64,000 nt of DNA from Pelagicoccus albus (lineage in GTDB: Bacteria > Verrucomicrobiota > Verrucomicrobiia > Opitutales > Opitutaceae): the NCBI RefSeq assembly GCF_014230145.1, contig NZ_JACHVC010000012.1:873001-937000 (forward strand), written 5' to 3'. Below are positions 37,056-46,710 of the stretch, in pieces. The notes below the pieces were generated by a model. The model saw nothing but the letters and a program-made list of their open reading frames with translations, did no database searches and had not been told where the DNA came from. Within the stretch, counting starts at the first letter, position 1. Every line of letters starts with the position of its first letter. The translations under genes and the position numbers were made by a program.

Positions 37056-38383
37056 AGCTCGACGATCAGGCCCATCTACCCCAAGCTGGCACAGAAAGGA
37101 AGGTGTCACTTTCTACGCAACCCTCGCAAATGCGATCCCAAGCCCAACGCCCTTTCCACGTCATGACCAAGCCAATTGGTCCTATCTGCAACCTCGATTG
37201 CAAATACTGTTTCTACTTGGAAAAGGAAGCCCTCTATACCGAGAAAAAATGGAGAATGCAGCCTGACGTATTGGAGAATTACATACGTCAATACATCGAG
37301 GCCCAGCCCAACAATCACGTTAGTTTCGCCTGGCAAGGCGGGGAGCCAACGCTACTTGGAGTCGACTACTTTCGCAGGGTGGTCGATATCCAAAACCGAT
37401 ACGCCAACGGTAAATCGATCGAGAACGCGTTCCAAACCAATGGCACCCTCCTTGATGCAGATTGGGCTCGATTTCTCAAACAGCACGATTTCCTCGTTGG
37501 TGTCAGTATAGATGGCCCTAAGGATATTCACGATGCAAACCGCGTCGACAAGCGGGGGGAATCCTCATTCGATCAAGTAATGCGCGGCATCCAAGCTCTT
37601 CAGGATGAAGGCGTACGCTTTAACACCCTCACCTGCCTAAACAGAGTCACTTCCCAAAAGCCATTGGAAGTTTATCGCTTTCTCAAGAGCATCGGTAGTG
37701 AATTCATGCAGTTCATCCCCATCGTAGAGAGACGCCCCGGTAGTCAAGCGAGAGAATGGGGGCTTGATTTGGCCGAGCCCGGCGAGCGAGAGCAAACGGA
37801 CCTTCCGGTTTTCGGGTGGAGTGTGCTGCCAAAGGATTTCGGGGATTTCTATATCCGAATATTCGACCGCTGGATTCGAAAAGATGTAGGAAAAGTTTAC
37901 ATACAAATGTTCGAAACAGCGTTCGCCAAGTGGGTCGGGATCCCCGGAGGCATCTGCGTCCACTCCGAAACCTGCGGCGACGCACTGGCCATCGAGCACA
38001 ATGGAGATGTCTATTCATGCGACCACTTTGTCTACCCTCAATATAGATTGGGAAACATGTCTGATCATGCCTTGGTGGACATGGTGGAAAGCGATCCACA
38101 ACGTAAGTTCGGCAATGCCAAAAGGGATACGCTCCCCAAATACTGCCGAGACTGCAATGTGCGCTTCGCTTGCAATGGAGGGTGCCCGAAAGATCGTTTC
38201 CTCCGAACACCCGACGGTGAGGCTGGGCTGCACTACCTCTGCTTGGGCTACCGAAAATTCTTCCAACATATAGATGTCCCCATGCGAGCTATGGCCGGAC
38301 TCTACTCCCAAAGGCGGCCCATACCAGAAATCATGGAGCTAGTGGCTAAGAAGAAGCTGCCGGGCTACAAGGCCTTGAGGTAA
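37052..38383 (+). CDS. Anaerobic-type sulfatase-maturating enzyme (radical SAM)
   Basis: A 443-residue radical-SAM/SPASM protein. The SAM cluster motif is Cys46-x3-Cys50-x2-Cys53 in CNLDCKYCFY, followed by SFAWQGGEPTLLG. The C-terminal auxiliary-cluster cysteines lie in CVHSETCGD, YSCDHFVYP, YCRDCNVRFACNGGCPKDRF and the last YLCLGY. These are the defining features of anSME, which converts an active-site Cys or Ser of sulfatases into formylglycine. All three sulfatases in the window are Cys-type, a fitting set of clients. It overlaps the upstream sulfatase by 4 bases. Oxygen-independent maturation does not require the host to be anaerobic. Confidence 0.93.
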   Translation: MKLDDQAHLPQAGTERKVSLSTQPSQMRSQAQRPFHVMTKPIGPICNLDCKYCFYLEKEALYTEKKWRMQPDVLENYIRQYIEAQPNNHVSFAWQGGEPTLLGVDYFRRVVDIQNRYANGKSIENAFQTNGTLLDADWARFLKQHDFLVGVSIDGPKDIHDANRVDKRGESSFDQVMRGIQALQDEGVRFNTLTCLNRVTSQKPLEVYRFLKSIGSEFMQFIPIVERRPGSQAREWGLDLAEPGEREQTDLPVFGWSVLPKDFGDFYIRIFDRWIRKDVGKVYIQMFETAFAKWVGIPGGICVHSETCGDALAIEHNGDVYSCDHFVYPQYRLGNMSDHALVDMVESDPQRKFGNAKRDTLPKYCRDCNVRFACNGGCPKDRFLRTPDGEAGLHYLCLGYRKFFQHIDVPMRAMAGLYSQRRPIPEIMELVAKKKLPGYKALR

Positions 38384-38401
38384 CATCCCTTTCCAAAATT
38401 A

Positions 38402-38415
38402 GTTAACGTTTTAAC
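38402..38415. promoter_or_regulatory. Putative LacI-family operator
   Basis: GTTAACGTTTTAAC has matching GTTAA/TTAAC arms. It lies 117 bp upstream of the third sulfatase gene, at the head of the sulfatase-GH2-esterase set. It is the inverse of the TAAAACGTTAAC core at 15702 and 26811. Confidence 0.55.
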
Positions 38416-38531
38416 TGATAGACCCTCTTTTCGAGAACCGCTTCAGCGGATTCATTCTAAGTTCGCTCAAAGATTTCTCCAAAGCGATTTCTGTCCCCAT
38501 AAACTAGACGCGATCGAACAAAAACTTGGCC

Positions 38532-39854
38532 ATGCCACCCAAAAACATTGTTTACCTCCACGCCCATGACGCTGGCCGTTGGATACAACCCTACGGCTAT
38601 AACGTATCCACACCCAACTTACAGAAATTCGCAGAACAGGGTGTCACCTTTCGCCAAGCTTTCGCGACGGCCCCCACCTGCGGTCCAAGCCGATCCTCTC
38701 TCCTCTCTGGACAGTATCCACACCAAATCGACATGTATGGGTTGCCTGGATCCCAAGGCTGGGAATTCCCCGACTACAATCAGCATCTGGCCAGGCACCT
38801 CCAAAACAATGGCTACCTGACAGCTTTGGCAGGCTGCCAACACGAATGCGACGGCAACGATTTATCACCCCTCAACTATGATCGTATCCTCAACGACCCA
38901 AATCGCCCTGAGGAAGGACAATTCTATCCCGACACCCTCTGCTACGTGGACAAGTTCCTCGCCGAGCAATCGCAGAACAAAGGAAAGCCATTCTTCCTTT
39001 CCGTGGGCATTGACGAGCCTCACCGCAACAACATCGGCCGGCCGGAATTAGGCATAGGATCCGAATCCGCCCTTTTCAGTAAAACTCGCTACTACGACCC
39101 AGAAAAACTAGACAGTCGCTATCTCTCTCCTCCCCCCTATCTACCCGATACACCGGCAACTCGGCAAGACACGGCGAGCCTGCACGAAGGCGTACGACTC
39201 ATGGACGAGTATATGGGGCATGTGCTGTACTCGCTTAGCCAATACGGTTTCGACGACAACACCTTGGTCATTGTTACTACCGACCACGGAATCGAATTCC
39301 CCGGTGGCAAAAAGACGCTTTCGGATCAAGGACTTGGGGTCATGCTTATGCTACGCGACCCAGAGACATACAAAGGGGGAAAGGTTGTCGATGCTCTGGT
39401 ATCACAACTCGATCTTTACCCGACGGTGATGGAAGCAGCGGGAATAGAGAAACCTGACTGGCTGGAGGGCACCAGTCTTTCGAATCTTACTTCGGGTAAA
39501 ACAAACAGCGAGCACCGGGAACTGTACGGCGAACAAACCTACCACGGAAGCCTCGAAGCTCTCCGTTGTATTCGAACCGAACGCTACAAACTCGTACTTC
39601 GCCACGATTCTCAAGGGCCGCTTATGCCACACGACGGTCCGTCATACGAAATCATGCGAGACTACGGTTATTACAAGCGAGATCTGGGCAAGGTCGAGCT
39701 ATTCGACCTCTACCTCGATCCACTAGAAGCCTACAATCGCGCTGAAGATCCGGCCTACTTGGAAATTAGGGAAAAGCTCACGAAACGCATCTACGCCTGG
39801 ATGGAGCAAACAAATGATCCATTCCCTAGCGGAGAGTTTCCGAAGCCGAAATAA
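38532..39854 (+). CDS. Sulfatase, S1 family, Cys-type
   Basis: A 440-residue sulfatase from ATG 38532 (a TTG two codons earlier is less likely). Cys50 in TCGPSRSSLLSGQYPHQ is the formylglycine site; IVYLHAHDAGRW holds the first metal ligands, and VTTDHGIEFPGGKKTLSDQG the second set with active-site Lys. It resembles the heparan-sulfatase/N-sulfoglucosamine-sulfohydrolase-like branch, but that is only a resemblance. No signal peptide. It is followed after 14 bp by the GH2 gene, with which it forms an operon, and preceded by an operator-like site. Confidence 0.9.
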   Translation: MPPKNIVYLHAHDAGRWIQPYGYNVSTPNLQKFAEQGVTFRQAFATAPTCGPSRSSLLSGQYPHQIDMYGLPGSQGWEFPDYNQHLARHLQNNGYLTALAGCQHECDGNDLSPLNYDRILNDPNRPEEGQFYPDTLCYVDKFLAEQSQNKGKPFFLSVGIDEPHRNNIGRPELGIGSESALFSKTRYYDPEKLDSRYLSPPPYLPDTPATRQDTASLHEGVRLMDEYMGHVLYSLSQYGFDDNTLVIVTTDHGIEFPGGKKTLSDQGLGVMLMLRDPETYKGGKVVDALVSQLDLYPTVMEAAGIEKPDWLEGTSLSNLTSGKTNSEHRELYGEQTYHGSLEALRCIRTERYKLVLRHDSQGPLMPHDGPSYEIMRDYGYYKRDLGKVELFDLYLDPLEAYNRAEDPAYLEIREKLTKRIYAWMEQTNDPFPSGEFPKPK

Positions 39855-39868
39855 AATGTATTCACTAT

Positions 39869-41716
39869 ATGGATCCTGAACCGAAAGCCATTTCAACTCC
39901 TTCCACTGGAGATTGTCTGTATCCACAAGCCAATCGATTTCGGGATGTTCGCGACTTGGGAGGCATGTGGCGGCTAAAGATTGACTGGGATGACCAGGGC
40001 CTCTCTGAGGCGTGGCACTCACAACCCCTATCAGGCGAAATATTACATGCCCCTGTTCCAGCAGCCTACAACGACTTGTTCGCTGATGCTAAAATCCGAG
40101 ACCACGTAGGCGCCGTCTACTACGAGACAGAACTTCAAATACCGGCTACCTGGAAAAGCCAAAGCATACACCTCCGATTCGATGCCGCCGCCCACCATGC
40201 AACCGTCTGGCTAGATGGGAAAGAACTAGGCAAACATAAAGGCGGTTTTCTACCATTCGCCATAGACCTTGGCGCACACGTATCAGCTGGTAGAGCCTAT
40301 CGTCTCACCGTTCGTTGTGACAACCGCCTTGACTGGACTTGCTTGCCCGCAGGGGAACACTGGGAAGAGCCACATCCGTCGGATCCTTCACGCACCCGAC
40401 GACGCCAAGAGATTCATTTCGATTTCATAAACGACACTGGTCTCACGCGCCCAGTCAGACTGCTAGCCTTACCGGAAAGGCGCATCACATCCGTGTCCAT
40501 TTGCCCGCGGCGAAAAAGCGTTTCGTTATGGACGGTTGAATACAGCATAAACTCGAATTCCGACCCATGCGTCACCTCAGTTCGAATACTCGACCCGGAC
40601 GAAAAGGAAGTTATCCCAATTGAAAGCGGAAGAAACTTCCTCGCTCTTGAGTCACCACGCCTATGGAAGCCGGGAGACGGGCAAGTCTATACCTTGGAAG
40701 TGGCTCTCCAAGATGAACTAGGCTCAACGCTTGACACCTACCGACAAACCTTCGGCTTCCGCACCGTCGAAACCCTATCCGATAGCTTTCTCATTAATGG
40801 TCAGGAGTTCTATTTCAGAGGGTTTGGCAAACACGAAGAATCCGCCACCCGCGGCCGCTGCTTGGATCTTCCCATGCTGACTAAAGACTTCTCGCTACTA
40901 AAGTGGATTGGCGCGAACTCCATCCGCACCAGCCATTACCCCTACAGCGAGGAATTCATGCAAATGGCAGATAGAGCAGGGCTAGTTGTCATCGACGAAG
41001 CTCCTGCAGTGGGCTTCAATCAGTTTGACGGTACTCCAGTGTATCACCCCGACAAAGCGAACGAGAAGACACTGGCTCATCATTTGGATGTGATGGGCGA
41101 CCTTCTTGCCCGCGATTCCCATCACCCCAGCGTGGTTATGTGGTCGGTAGCCAACGAGGCCGCTACCGAGCAAGAAGCTGCCCGCCCCTATTTCAAATCC
41201 GTTATCGAAGGGACCCGCCAACTGGATCCGAGCCGCCCCATTACAATTGTCGAAGACCGTGCCCCCTCTCAATCGCTTGTGGCAGACATGGTAGATGTCG
41301 TATCCATAAACCGTTACTTTGGATGGTATCAATATTGTGCGGATCTTGACTTGGCCGAAGTCAAACTCGAAGAAGACATGCGGGAGTGGCATGAGCGCTT
41401 CGACAAACCCGTCATAATGGCAGAATACGGAGCCGACACGATTCATGGCTTTCACAGCGTGACCGAAGATCTCTTTACGGAAGAATTCCAGATCGCGACC
41501 GTGAGCCGTTACCACGCAGTCTTCGATCGCCTACCCCACGTCATCGGTGAACATATTTGGAACTTCGCCGACTTCGCGACGAAGCCCGGCATCAAACGCA
41601 TATGGGGCAACCGAAAAGGCGTATTCACAAGAGAAAGACATCCAAAGTCTGTAGCCCATGTATTGAGAGAACGTTGGAGTCAAACTCCACAAAAGATCGA
41701 CGCACATAACAAATGA
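39869..41716 (+). CDS. GH2 hydrolase, beta-glucuronidase-like
   Basis: A 615-residue GH2 enzyme with sugar-binding jelly-roll (about 20-190), immunoglobulin-like (190-290) and TIM-barrel (290-600) domains. The acid/base is Glu430 in MWSVANEAAT and the nucleophile Glu519 in IMAEYGAD. Residues NRYFGWY, EHIWNFADF and NRKGVFTRERHPK closely follow bacterial beta-glucuronidases, where Asn-x-Lys recognises the uronate carboxylate. It has no signal peptide, so it trims imported oligosaccharides in the cytoplasm. It overlaps the following esterase gene by 4 bases. Glucuronidase activity is a strong inference but galacturonidase activity is possible. Confidence 0.88.
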   Translation: MDPEPKAISTPSTGDCLYPQANRFRDVRDLGGMWRLKIDWDDQGLSEAWHSQPLSGEILHAPVPAAYNDLFADAKIRDHVGAVYYETELQIPATWKSQSIHLRFDAAAHHATVWLDGKELGKHKGGFLPFAIDLGAHVSAGRAYRLTVRCDNRLDWTCLPAGEHWEEPHPSDPSRTRRRQEIHFDFINDTGLTRPVRLLALPERRITSVSICPRRKSVSLWTVEYSINSNSDPCVTSVRILDPDEKEVIPIESGRNFLALESPRLWKPGDGQVYTLEVALQDELGSTLDTYRQTFGFRTVETLSDSFLINGQEFYFRGFGKHEESATRGRCLDLPMLTKDFSLLKWIGANSIRTSHYPYSEEFMQMADRAGLVVIDEAPAVGFNQFDGTPVYHPDKANEKTLAHHLDVMGDLLARDSHHPSVVMWSVANEAATEQEAARPYFKSVIEGTRQLDPSRPITIVEDRAPSQSLVADMVDVVSINRYFGWYQYCADLDLAEVKLEEDMREWHERFDKPVIMAEYGADTIHGFHSVTEDLFTEEFQIATVSRYHAVFDRLPHVIGEHIWNFADFATKPGIKRIWGNRKGVFTRERHPKSVAHVLRERWSQTPQKIDAHNK

Positions 41717-42633
41717 AACGACCGTCACTGTTTTCAGCAATCGCATCGGCAGCCCTACTGATCGCGTGCCCTACTCTCAACTCCTCTGAAAACCCGAGTA
41801 TGCAAGAAACGAACGAAGATAAATCCTATCGGGCCTTCCTCGATCTCGAATACGTTCCCAACGCTCACCCGCAACAACGCCTCGACATATTCCTGCCTGC
41901 AGAAGGTGAAGGACCATGGCCTCTGGTTATTTGGATACACGGGGGAGGCTGGAAAATGGGCTCGAAATCGCAATGCGTGCCCTACCACATGAAGTACTTC
42001 GAAAAAGGGTTTGCGGTGGCCAGCCTTGACTATCGTTTAACAGATGTGGCCACTTTTCCTGCCCAAATTCAAGACGTCAAAGCGGCTGTTCGCTGGCTAC
42101 GCTCCTCATCATCTGAATACGGATTTGATCCAAATAAATTTGGCGTCTGGGGGGACTCTGCGGGAGGCCACCTCTCAGCACTACTCGGTACCTCGCACGG
42201 CTACCAGCCCTTCGAAGTAGGAGAGAATCTTGAAATCTCAAGTGCTGTTCAAGCCGTTTGCGATTACTATGGCCCCACTGAATTCGTATCCTTCGTACAA
42301 ACGCCGGGCTATAAAGAGCACGCCGACGAAGAGTCCGCCGAGACCGCGCTACTAGGAGCCCGGGTACTCGATCGTCCCGATCTCGCGGCCACCGCAAGCC
42401 CACTCGCCTACTTAAGCCCCGACGACCCTCCTTTTCTCATAGTTCACGGCGACCAAGACCCAGTGGTCCCTCTCAATCAAAGCGAGCAGCTGCGAGATAA
42501 GCTAAAGGAAGCAGGCGTGCCTGTTAAATACTTTGTCTTGGAGGGCGCCGCCCACGGAGGCCCAGAATTCCGTGACGAAGCCCTCAAGGACACCGTCCTC
42601 CAGTTCTTCAAGGACACGCTGAGCGACAACTAA
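41713..42633 (+). CDS. Lipoprotein alpha/beta-hydrolase, BD-FAE-like esterase
   Basis: A 306-residue protein. Its signal ends in the lipobox LIAC (Cys19), so it is probably a lipoprotein. The hydrolase domain has HGGGW (oxyanion hole), GDSAGGH with the nucleophile Ser, and a late VHGDQDPVVP Asp and AAHGG His, giving a full catalytic triad. This pattern matches carbohydrate esterases of the bifunctional-feruloyl-esterase or acetyl-esterase type. It overlaps the GH2 gene by 4 bases, so it is the last member of the sulfatase-GH2-esterase operon. It may deacylate the glycan in the periplasm before import. Confidence 0.82.
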   Translation: MKRPSLFSAIASAALLIACPTLNSSENPSMQETNEDKSYRAFLDLEYVPNAHPQQRLDIFLPAEGEGPWPLVIWIHGGGWKMGSKSQCVPYHMKYFEKGFAVASLDYRLTDVATFPAQIQDVKAAVRWLRSSSSEYGFDPNKFGVWGDSAGGHLSALLGTSHGYQPFEVGENLEISSAVQAVCDYYGPTEFVSFVQTPGYKEHADEESAETALLGARVLDRPDLAATASPLAYLSPDDPPFLIVHGDQDPVVPLNQSEQLRDKLKEAGVPVKYFVLEGAAHGGPEFRDEALKDTVLQFFKDTLSDN

Positions 42634-42883
42634 AGGCCTAGCTGCAGGCTGAGGGCAGCCAGGTTCTCTACCGAACTAGAGCTCAGCCTCCCAAACAGGC
42701 CACCTCTACCGTGTCTTGAGAGCTCACGGCATTTTCGCGATTGGACATATCTGCATCATCGTATGCTCCTCGCCCTGACTGAGGCCTGATTCATTCTACT
42801 GATAGCCAAGGACTCGTACAGTCATTCGCAGTAGCACTTCGTAGAAGGAGTCAGCCTCACTAGGCTGATTTCACGCAAACGAG

Positions 42884-44083
42884 ATGACTACACGTTCCAT
42901 TCCTTTTTCTCTCACCATCGCGATGGCAGTCACCATGATGCTCGCGCCCTTTTCGATGGACACCTATTTGCCGGCCTTTCCGAGCATCGCGGCCTCCCTG
43001 GACGTCAGCTTGGCGGAAGTCTCTCGCAGCGTCTCGATCTACATTTTCGCCTTGGCCCTCAGTCAACTGATAGGCGGAGCCCTTTCCGACCAAATTGGTC
43101 GCCGCCAGGTCCTCATCGCCGGGCTAGTCATGTACGCAATCGCCAGCCTGGGAATCGCTTTTGCCCCATCTATGTTTACGCTCTTGGTGGGTAGAGCTTG
43201 CCAAGCGTTTGGCGCGGGTTGGGTCGTGGTTTCCGTCCCGGCTCTCGTTCGCGATCGCATAAGCGGACAGGAAGCGGCAAAGCTCTTCTCGATCATGGGC
43301 TTCATCGTCGTACTCGCTCCGGGCATAGCACCGAGCATTGGCAGCGCTATACTCGCTCTCGGAAATTGGCACTACATATTCGGAGCATTATCTATTTACG
43401 CGGTCTTACTCATCCCGCTTTCCACACAAGTCATTCTCAAAGACGTCCCGAGAAGAGGACCCGTTACCCAGAAAAAATCGCTGCTCACCCGCTACCGCGA
43501 AGTCCTCGCGGTCCGCCCGGCTCGACTCTTCCTCATCTGGCAAGCGAGCTGTTTCTCGATCATGATGATCTTCATCACCTTCGCGTCGTTCATCTACCAG
43601 GAACATTTCGGACTCAGCGAATCGCAATTCTCACTCTTTTTTGCAGCCAATATCGCAACCATGCTCACTTTCAATACGGCAAATCGGTGGCTCCTATCGC
43701 GCTGGGCATCCATCAAGATCCTCCGCATCGCAACGCTCTGCCAAATAGCAGGAGCCGCCTTGCTGGTAGGCATCACGTTGGCGGATCTAAACGTCTACTT
43801 CTTCTTGCCCGCAATGATGCTGACCATCGGGGCGATGGGAGCCATGACCTCCAACCTTCAAGCCTGCTTTCTGGAATTCTTCCCACACAACGGGGGAGCC
43901 GCGGCAGCCTTGTTCGGTGCGACCTACACGGGCGTAGCCGGCCTATTGAGCGCCTTGACCACCCTGCTCCCGCAAAACCTGCTATCTATCATTCTCGCCA
44001 TGGCGGCCTGCGCCGCGGTCAGTTTCATAGTACTACTGCGATCCATGTCTCCCAGCGAATCAAAAGTGGCGGTAGCGACCTGA
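42884..44083 (+). CDS. Bcr/CflA-family MFS efflux transporter
   Basis: A 399-residue membrane protein with about 12 helices spread over its whole length. GGALSDQIGRRQVL is the MFS motif A after TM2, and SMDTYLPAFPSIAASLD in TM1 is typical of the Bcr/CflA drug-resistance group (DHA1). It exports small molecules, such as antibiotics or sugars, by proton antiport; the substrate is not predictable. The preceding 250 bp hold no gene. It is not obviously linked in function to its neighbours. Confidence 0.88.
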   Translation: MTTRSIPFSLTIAMAVTMMLAPFSMDTYLPAFPSIAASLDVSLAEVSRSVSIYIFALALSQLIGGALSDQIGRRQVLIAGLVMYAIASLGIAFAPSMFTLLVGRACQAFGAGWVVVSVPALVRDRISGQEAAKLFSIMGFIVVLAPGIAPSIGSAILALGNWHYIFGALSIYAVLLIPLSTQVILKDVPRRGPVTQKKSLLTRYREVLAVRPARLFLIWQASCFSIMMIFITFASFIYQEHFGLSESQFSLFFAANIATMLTFNTANRWLLSRWASIKILRIATLCQIAGAALLVGITLADLNVYFFLPAMMLTIGAMGAMTSNLQACFLEFFPHNGGAAAALFGATYTGVAGLLSALTTLLPQNLLSIILAMAACAAVSFIVLLRSMSPSESKVAVAT

Positions 44084-44152
44084 GCAGCAAAGTTGACACC
44101 CTTCGGTATCGAAGGTGAAATTGGGACCGAATCGTTTACCCCCACCGAGTTT

Positions 44153-44971
44153 ATGAAACGACCCCTTGCCCTAATTCCCATTTTGCTAGCCTCTCTGTTA
44201 ATACAGATCGCTTCAGCTCAAAGCGCCGCTTACCGGGACGTCTTAGACGTACCCTATTTCTCGGAATCAAACCCAGATCCCTACACTCAGGAAAAAGCCC
44301 TATTGGACATTCATTATCCGGAAGCCAACGAGCTCGCGCCAGTGATAATCTGGTTTCACGGCGGCGGCCTCACAGGCGGGCAACGGGAGATCCCAGCTGC
44401 CTTGCGCGAAAAGGGCTTTGTGATCGTTGCCCCAAGCTATCGGCTATCGCCTAAAGTGAAAGCAGCGGACTGTATCGTCGACGCAACGACGGCAGTCGCC
44501 TGGACCATCAAAAACATCGAACGCTACCATGGCGATCCCTCTAAGGTTTTCGTATCCGGCCATTCCGCGGGAGGATATCTTGCCATGATGAGCGTCATCG
44601 ACAAAAACCGTCTCGGAGATCACGGTATAGACGCTAATTCGATCGCCGGACTGATCCCTTTCAGTGGACACACCATCACGCACTTCACCGTTCGTGCCGA
44701 GCGAGGCATTTCCGGCAAACAGCCGATCATCGATGAGTTCGCTCCACTCTACTACGTGCGACCAGACGCTCCTCCCACACTACTAATCACCGGAGATCGC
44801 GAATTGGAGATGCTGGGGCGCTACGAGGAGAATGCTTACTTCTATCGCATGATGAAGGTTGCTGGGCACGAAGATATCAACCTGTACGAAATGGACGGAT
44901 ACGGACATGGCATGACCGAACCTGCATTCCCCCTTTTATTGAAATTCGTATCCGAAAAAGCTGACGGGTAG
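44153..44971 (+). CDS. Secreted alpha/beta-hydrolase esterase
   Basis: A 272-residue protein. The ATG at 44153 is chosen because it gives a signal peptide (LALIPILLASLLIQIASAQS); a TTG at 44093 would add an unlikely leader. The fold motifs are IWFHGGGL, VSGHSAGGYLAMM with the nucleophile Ser, and a late LITGDRELE and GYGHGM for Asp and His. It belongs to the BD-FAE/carboxylesterase group. It could remove acetyl or feruloyl groups from an extracellular glycan. Its stop is 18 bp from the convergent GH30 stop. Confidence 0.8.
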   Translation: MKRPLALIPILLASLLIQIASAQSAAYRDVLDVPYFSESNPDPYTQEKALLDIHYPEANELAPVIIWFHGGGLTGGQREIPAALREKGFVIVAPSYRLSPKVKAADCIVDATTAVAWTIKNIERYHGDPSKVFVSGHSAGGYLAMMSVIDKNRLGDHGIDANSIAGLIPFSGHTITHFTVRAERGISGKQPIIDEFAPLYYVRPDAPPTLLITGDRELEMLGRYEENAYFYRMMKVAGHEDINLYEMDGYGHGMTEPAFPLLLKFVSEKADG

Positions 44972-44989
44972 AGAACTGTAAGTGGTGTC

Positions 44990-46645
44990 CTAACGCCAGC
45001 GGTTCACCCTGAAGAAAGCCTGAGAGACACCGTCCTCACTCTCTGCTATCCACTTTTGGATCGTGCCAAGTTCTTCGATTTTTTCCACCGAACTTCTCGA
45101 CCACCCAGACAAGCCAAAATCGAACGATTGCTCGACGTCAAACATCGGACCTGCCTTAGAAGTGTCGATTTCGATTTCGCACAAAAAGCCTGAAGACTCT
45201 CCCCTATTTCGCGTTACTTCCAGCCGTGTATACCAGTCAGGGCCTGTTTCATTCCACCGGAAGGTCATCATACTTCGAGCAGGCAGGGCATAGCCAAAGC
45301 TCTCGCCCATCCATTCCACGCGAATACTCCGATCCGTGTAGCTACGATTGGCTGCTACAAGGACCTTTGATCCATCCAGATTTCGAAATGCCACCGTTTC
45401 CACGTCTCCTATCCAACTCGGGCTCGCGATGCGAACAGCCCCCGGTCGCACAAATTTACTAAGGTGGCCCAAGAGGTAATACTGGGCGTGATACGTCACT
45501 TGATTCATCTGGTCCGAGCGTATCATCAGCATCCCTTCATTCGGGTTGTCATCTCCGATGACGGACGGGCCACTATTCTCATCTAAGGCCGCATTCCAAA
45601 GCACAATCGCCTTGGCCCAATTTCTTGGAATTTCTATCATCTCATGAGCCATATTGTCAAAATGATCATTCCACTCACCAAACCCTCCTTCCGTAAACCA
45701 GATTCCTTTTTCAGGATACTCACTTTGCAGCTCACTCATCGCCTGGATAGGTCCACCGTAATGATGAAACCCAGAACCCGCTACGTATTCACCAGCCGAT
45801 GACGCTAAAATAGACCTAGGAATATCGACGCCATCGTAGTTGTGATCGTGGCAAATTATTTTCACCCTACCTAATCCGGAGGCTTCTAAAGTGGGCCCCA
45901 GATTTTCCCCGATAAATCGGATCTGTTGCGTCTTGGTCAGTATCATGCCCGGATAATGGGCTGGCGAATATCCAGGTTCGTTTTGTGGCGTAACCGCATA
46001 AATTGGTATCCCCTCCGCCTCGTAGGCCTGTATAAATCTCACGAAATAGTCAGCATTGGACTGATAATGTTCGTTGCTCAAAGTTCCACCTATCATATTT
46101 CCGGAGGTCTTCATCCAGCCCGGAGGACTCCAAGGAGAAGCCATCACCTTTACTTGCGGGTTAATCGCCAACGCTTCCTTCAATCTTGGCAAAATGTATT
46201 CACGATCCGGATCTATCGAGAACCTATCTAGATCGGGATCCGCTTCTCCATCGCTGTAACTGTAGATTTCTCGATTAAAGTCCGAGGCCCCCATCGTCTG
46301 CCGTAGCATCGTCAAGCCAATCCCCTCGGGGCCGAACAGATTCTCCATCACTTCCTCACGCTTTTCCTGGCTCAGTTGCTCCGTCAGCAACCATGAAGAA
46401 GCACCGGTCAGCGAAACTCCCCAGCCATCGATTTCTTGATATACTTGGCTCTCATCTACACTGACAACGAGCGACGCGTCTTCCTCCGACGCATTGAAAG
46501 AGACATCCTCGAGCCGATCCAATCTTCTCTCGAGATCCTCATCGGTTACCCAAACCTCGACCGAGGTTTCCGCTGATAGACTTGAAATCAGCGCAGAGAA
46601 AAACGCTCCAACTCTCAAAAACTTAAAACAATGCACCGTATTCAT
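44990..46645 (-). CDS. Secreted GH30 glycosidase
   Basis: A 551-residue protein with a signal peptide (cleavage near ISSLSA). The TIM barrel carries the acid/base Glu223 in TPQNEPGYSP and the nucleophile Glu319 in IWFTEGGFG, with SPWSPPGWMKTSG between, as expected for GH30. The barrel-side beta domain (about 425-475) is followed by an extra C-terminal segment of about 75 residues, not part of the usual family length. GH30 includes beta-glucosidases, beta-1,6-glucanases, xylanases and fucosidases. It lies downstream of a TonB receptor gene but is separated by a strong terminator, so it needs its own promoter or readthrough. Confidence 0.88.
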   Translation of the reverse strand: MNTVHCFKFLRVGAFFSALISSLSAETSVEVWVTDEDLERRLDRLEDVSFNASEEDASLVVSVDESQVYQEIDGWGVSLTGASSWLLTEQLSQEKREEVMENLFGPEGIGLTMLRQTMGASDFNREIYSYSDGEADPDLDRFSIDPDREYILPRLKEALAINPQVKVMASPWSPPGWMKTSGNMIGGTLSNEHYQSNADYFVRFIQAYEAEGIPIYAVTPQNEPGYSPAHYPGMILTKTQQIRFIGENLGPTLEASGLGRVKIICHDHNYDGVDIPRSILASSAGEYVAGSGFHHYGGPIQAMSELQSEYPEKGIWFTEGGFGEWNDHFDNMAHEMIEIPRNWAKAIVLWNAALDENSGPSVIGDDNPNEGMLMIRSDQMNQVTYHAQYYLLGHLSKFVRPGAVRIASPSWIGDVETVAFRNLDGSKVLVAANRSYTDRSIRVEWMGESFGYALPARSMMTFRWNETGPDWYTRLEVTRNRGESSGFLCEIEIDTSKAGPMFDVEQSFDFGLSGWSRSSVEKIEELGTIQKWIAESEDGVSQAFFRVNRWR

Positions 46646-46654
46646 CTTTTGTAT

Positions 46655-46692
46655 AAAAACAAATAGGGAGCCCTATTGAGGGGCTCCCTATT
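46655..46692 (-). terminator. Rho-independent terminator after TonB receptor gene
   Basis: On the minus strand the stem AATAGGGAGCCC / GGGCTCCCTATT, with loop CTCAATA, is followed by TGTTTTT. It starts 19 bp after the receptor stop and ends 10 bp before the GH30 start codon. Confidence 0.88.
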
Positions 46693-46710
46693 CACCCAAT
46701 TTACGATCGA

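Noticed and set aside
43198-44118. 306-codon plus-strand frame overlapping the Bcr/CflA transporter
   Set aside because: Arg/His/Pro-rich shadow of a clear 12-TM transporter frame; no family features.
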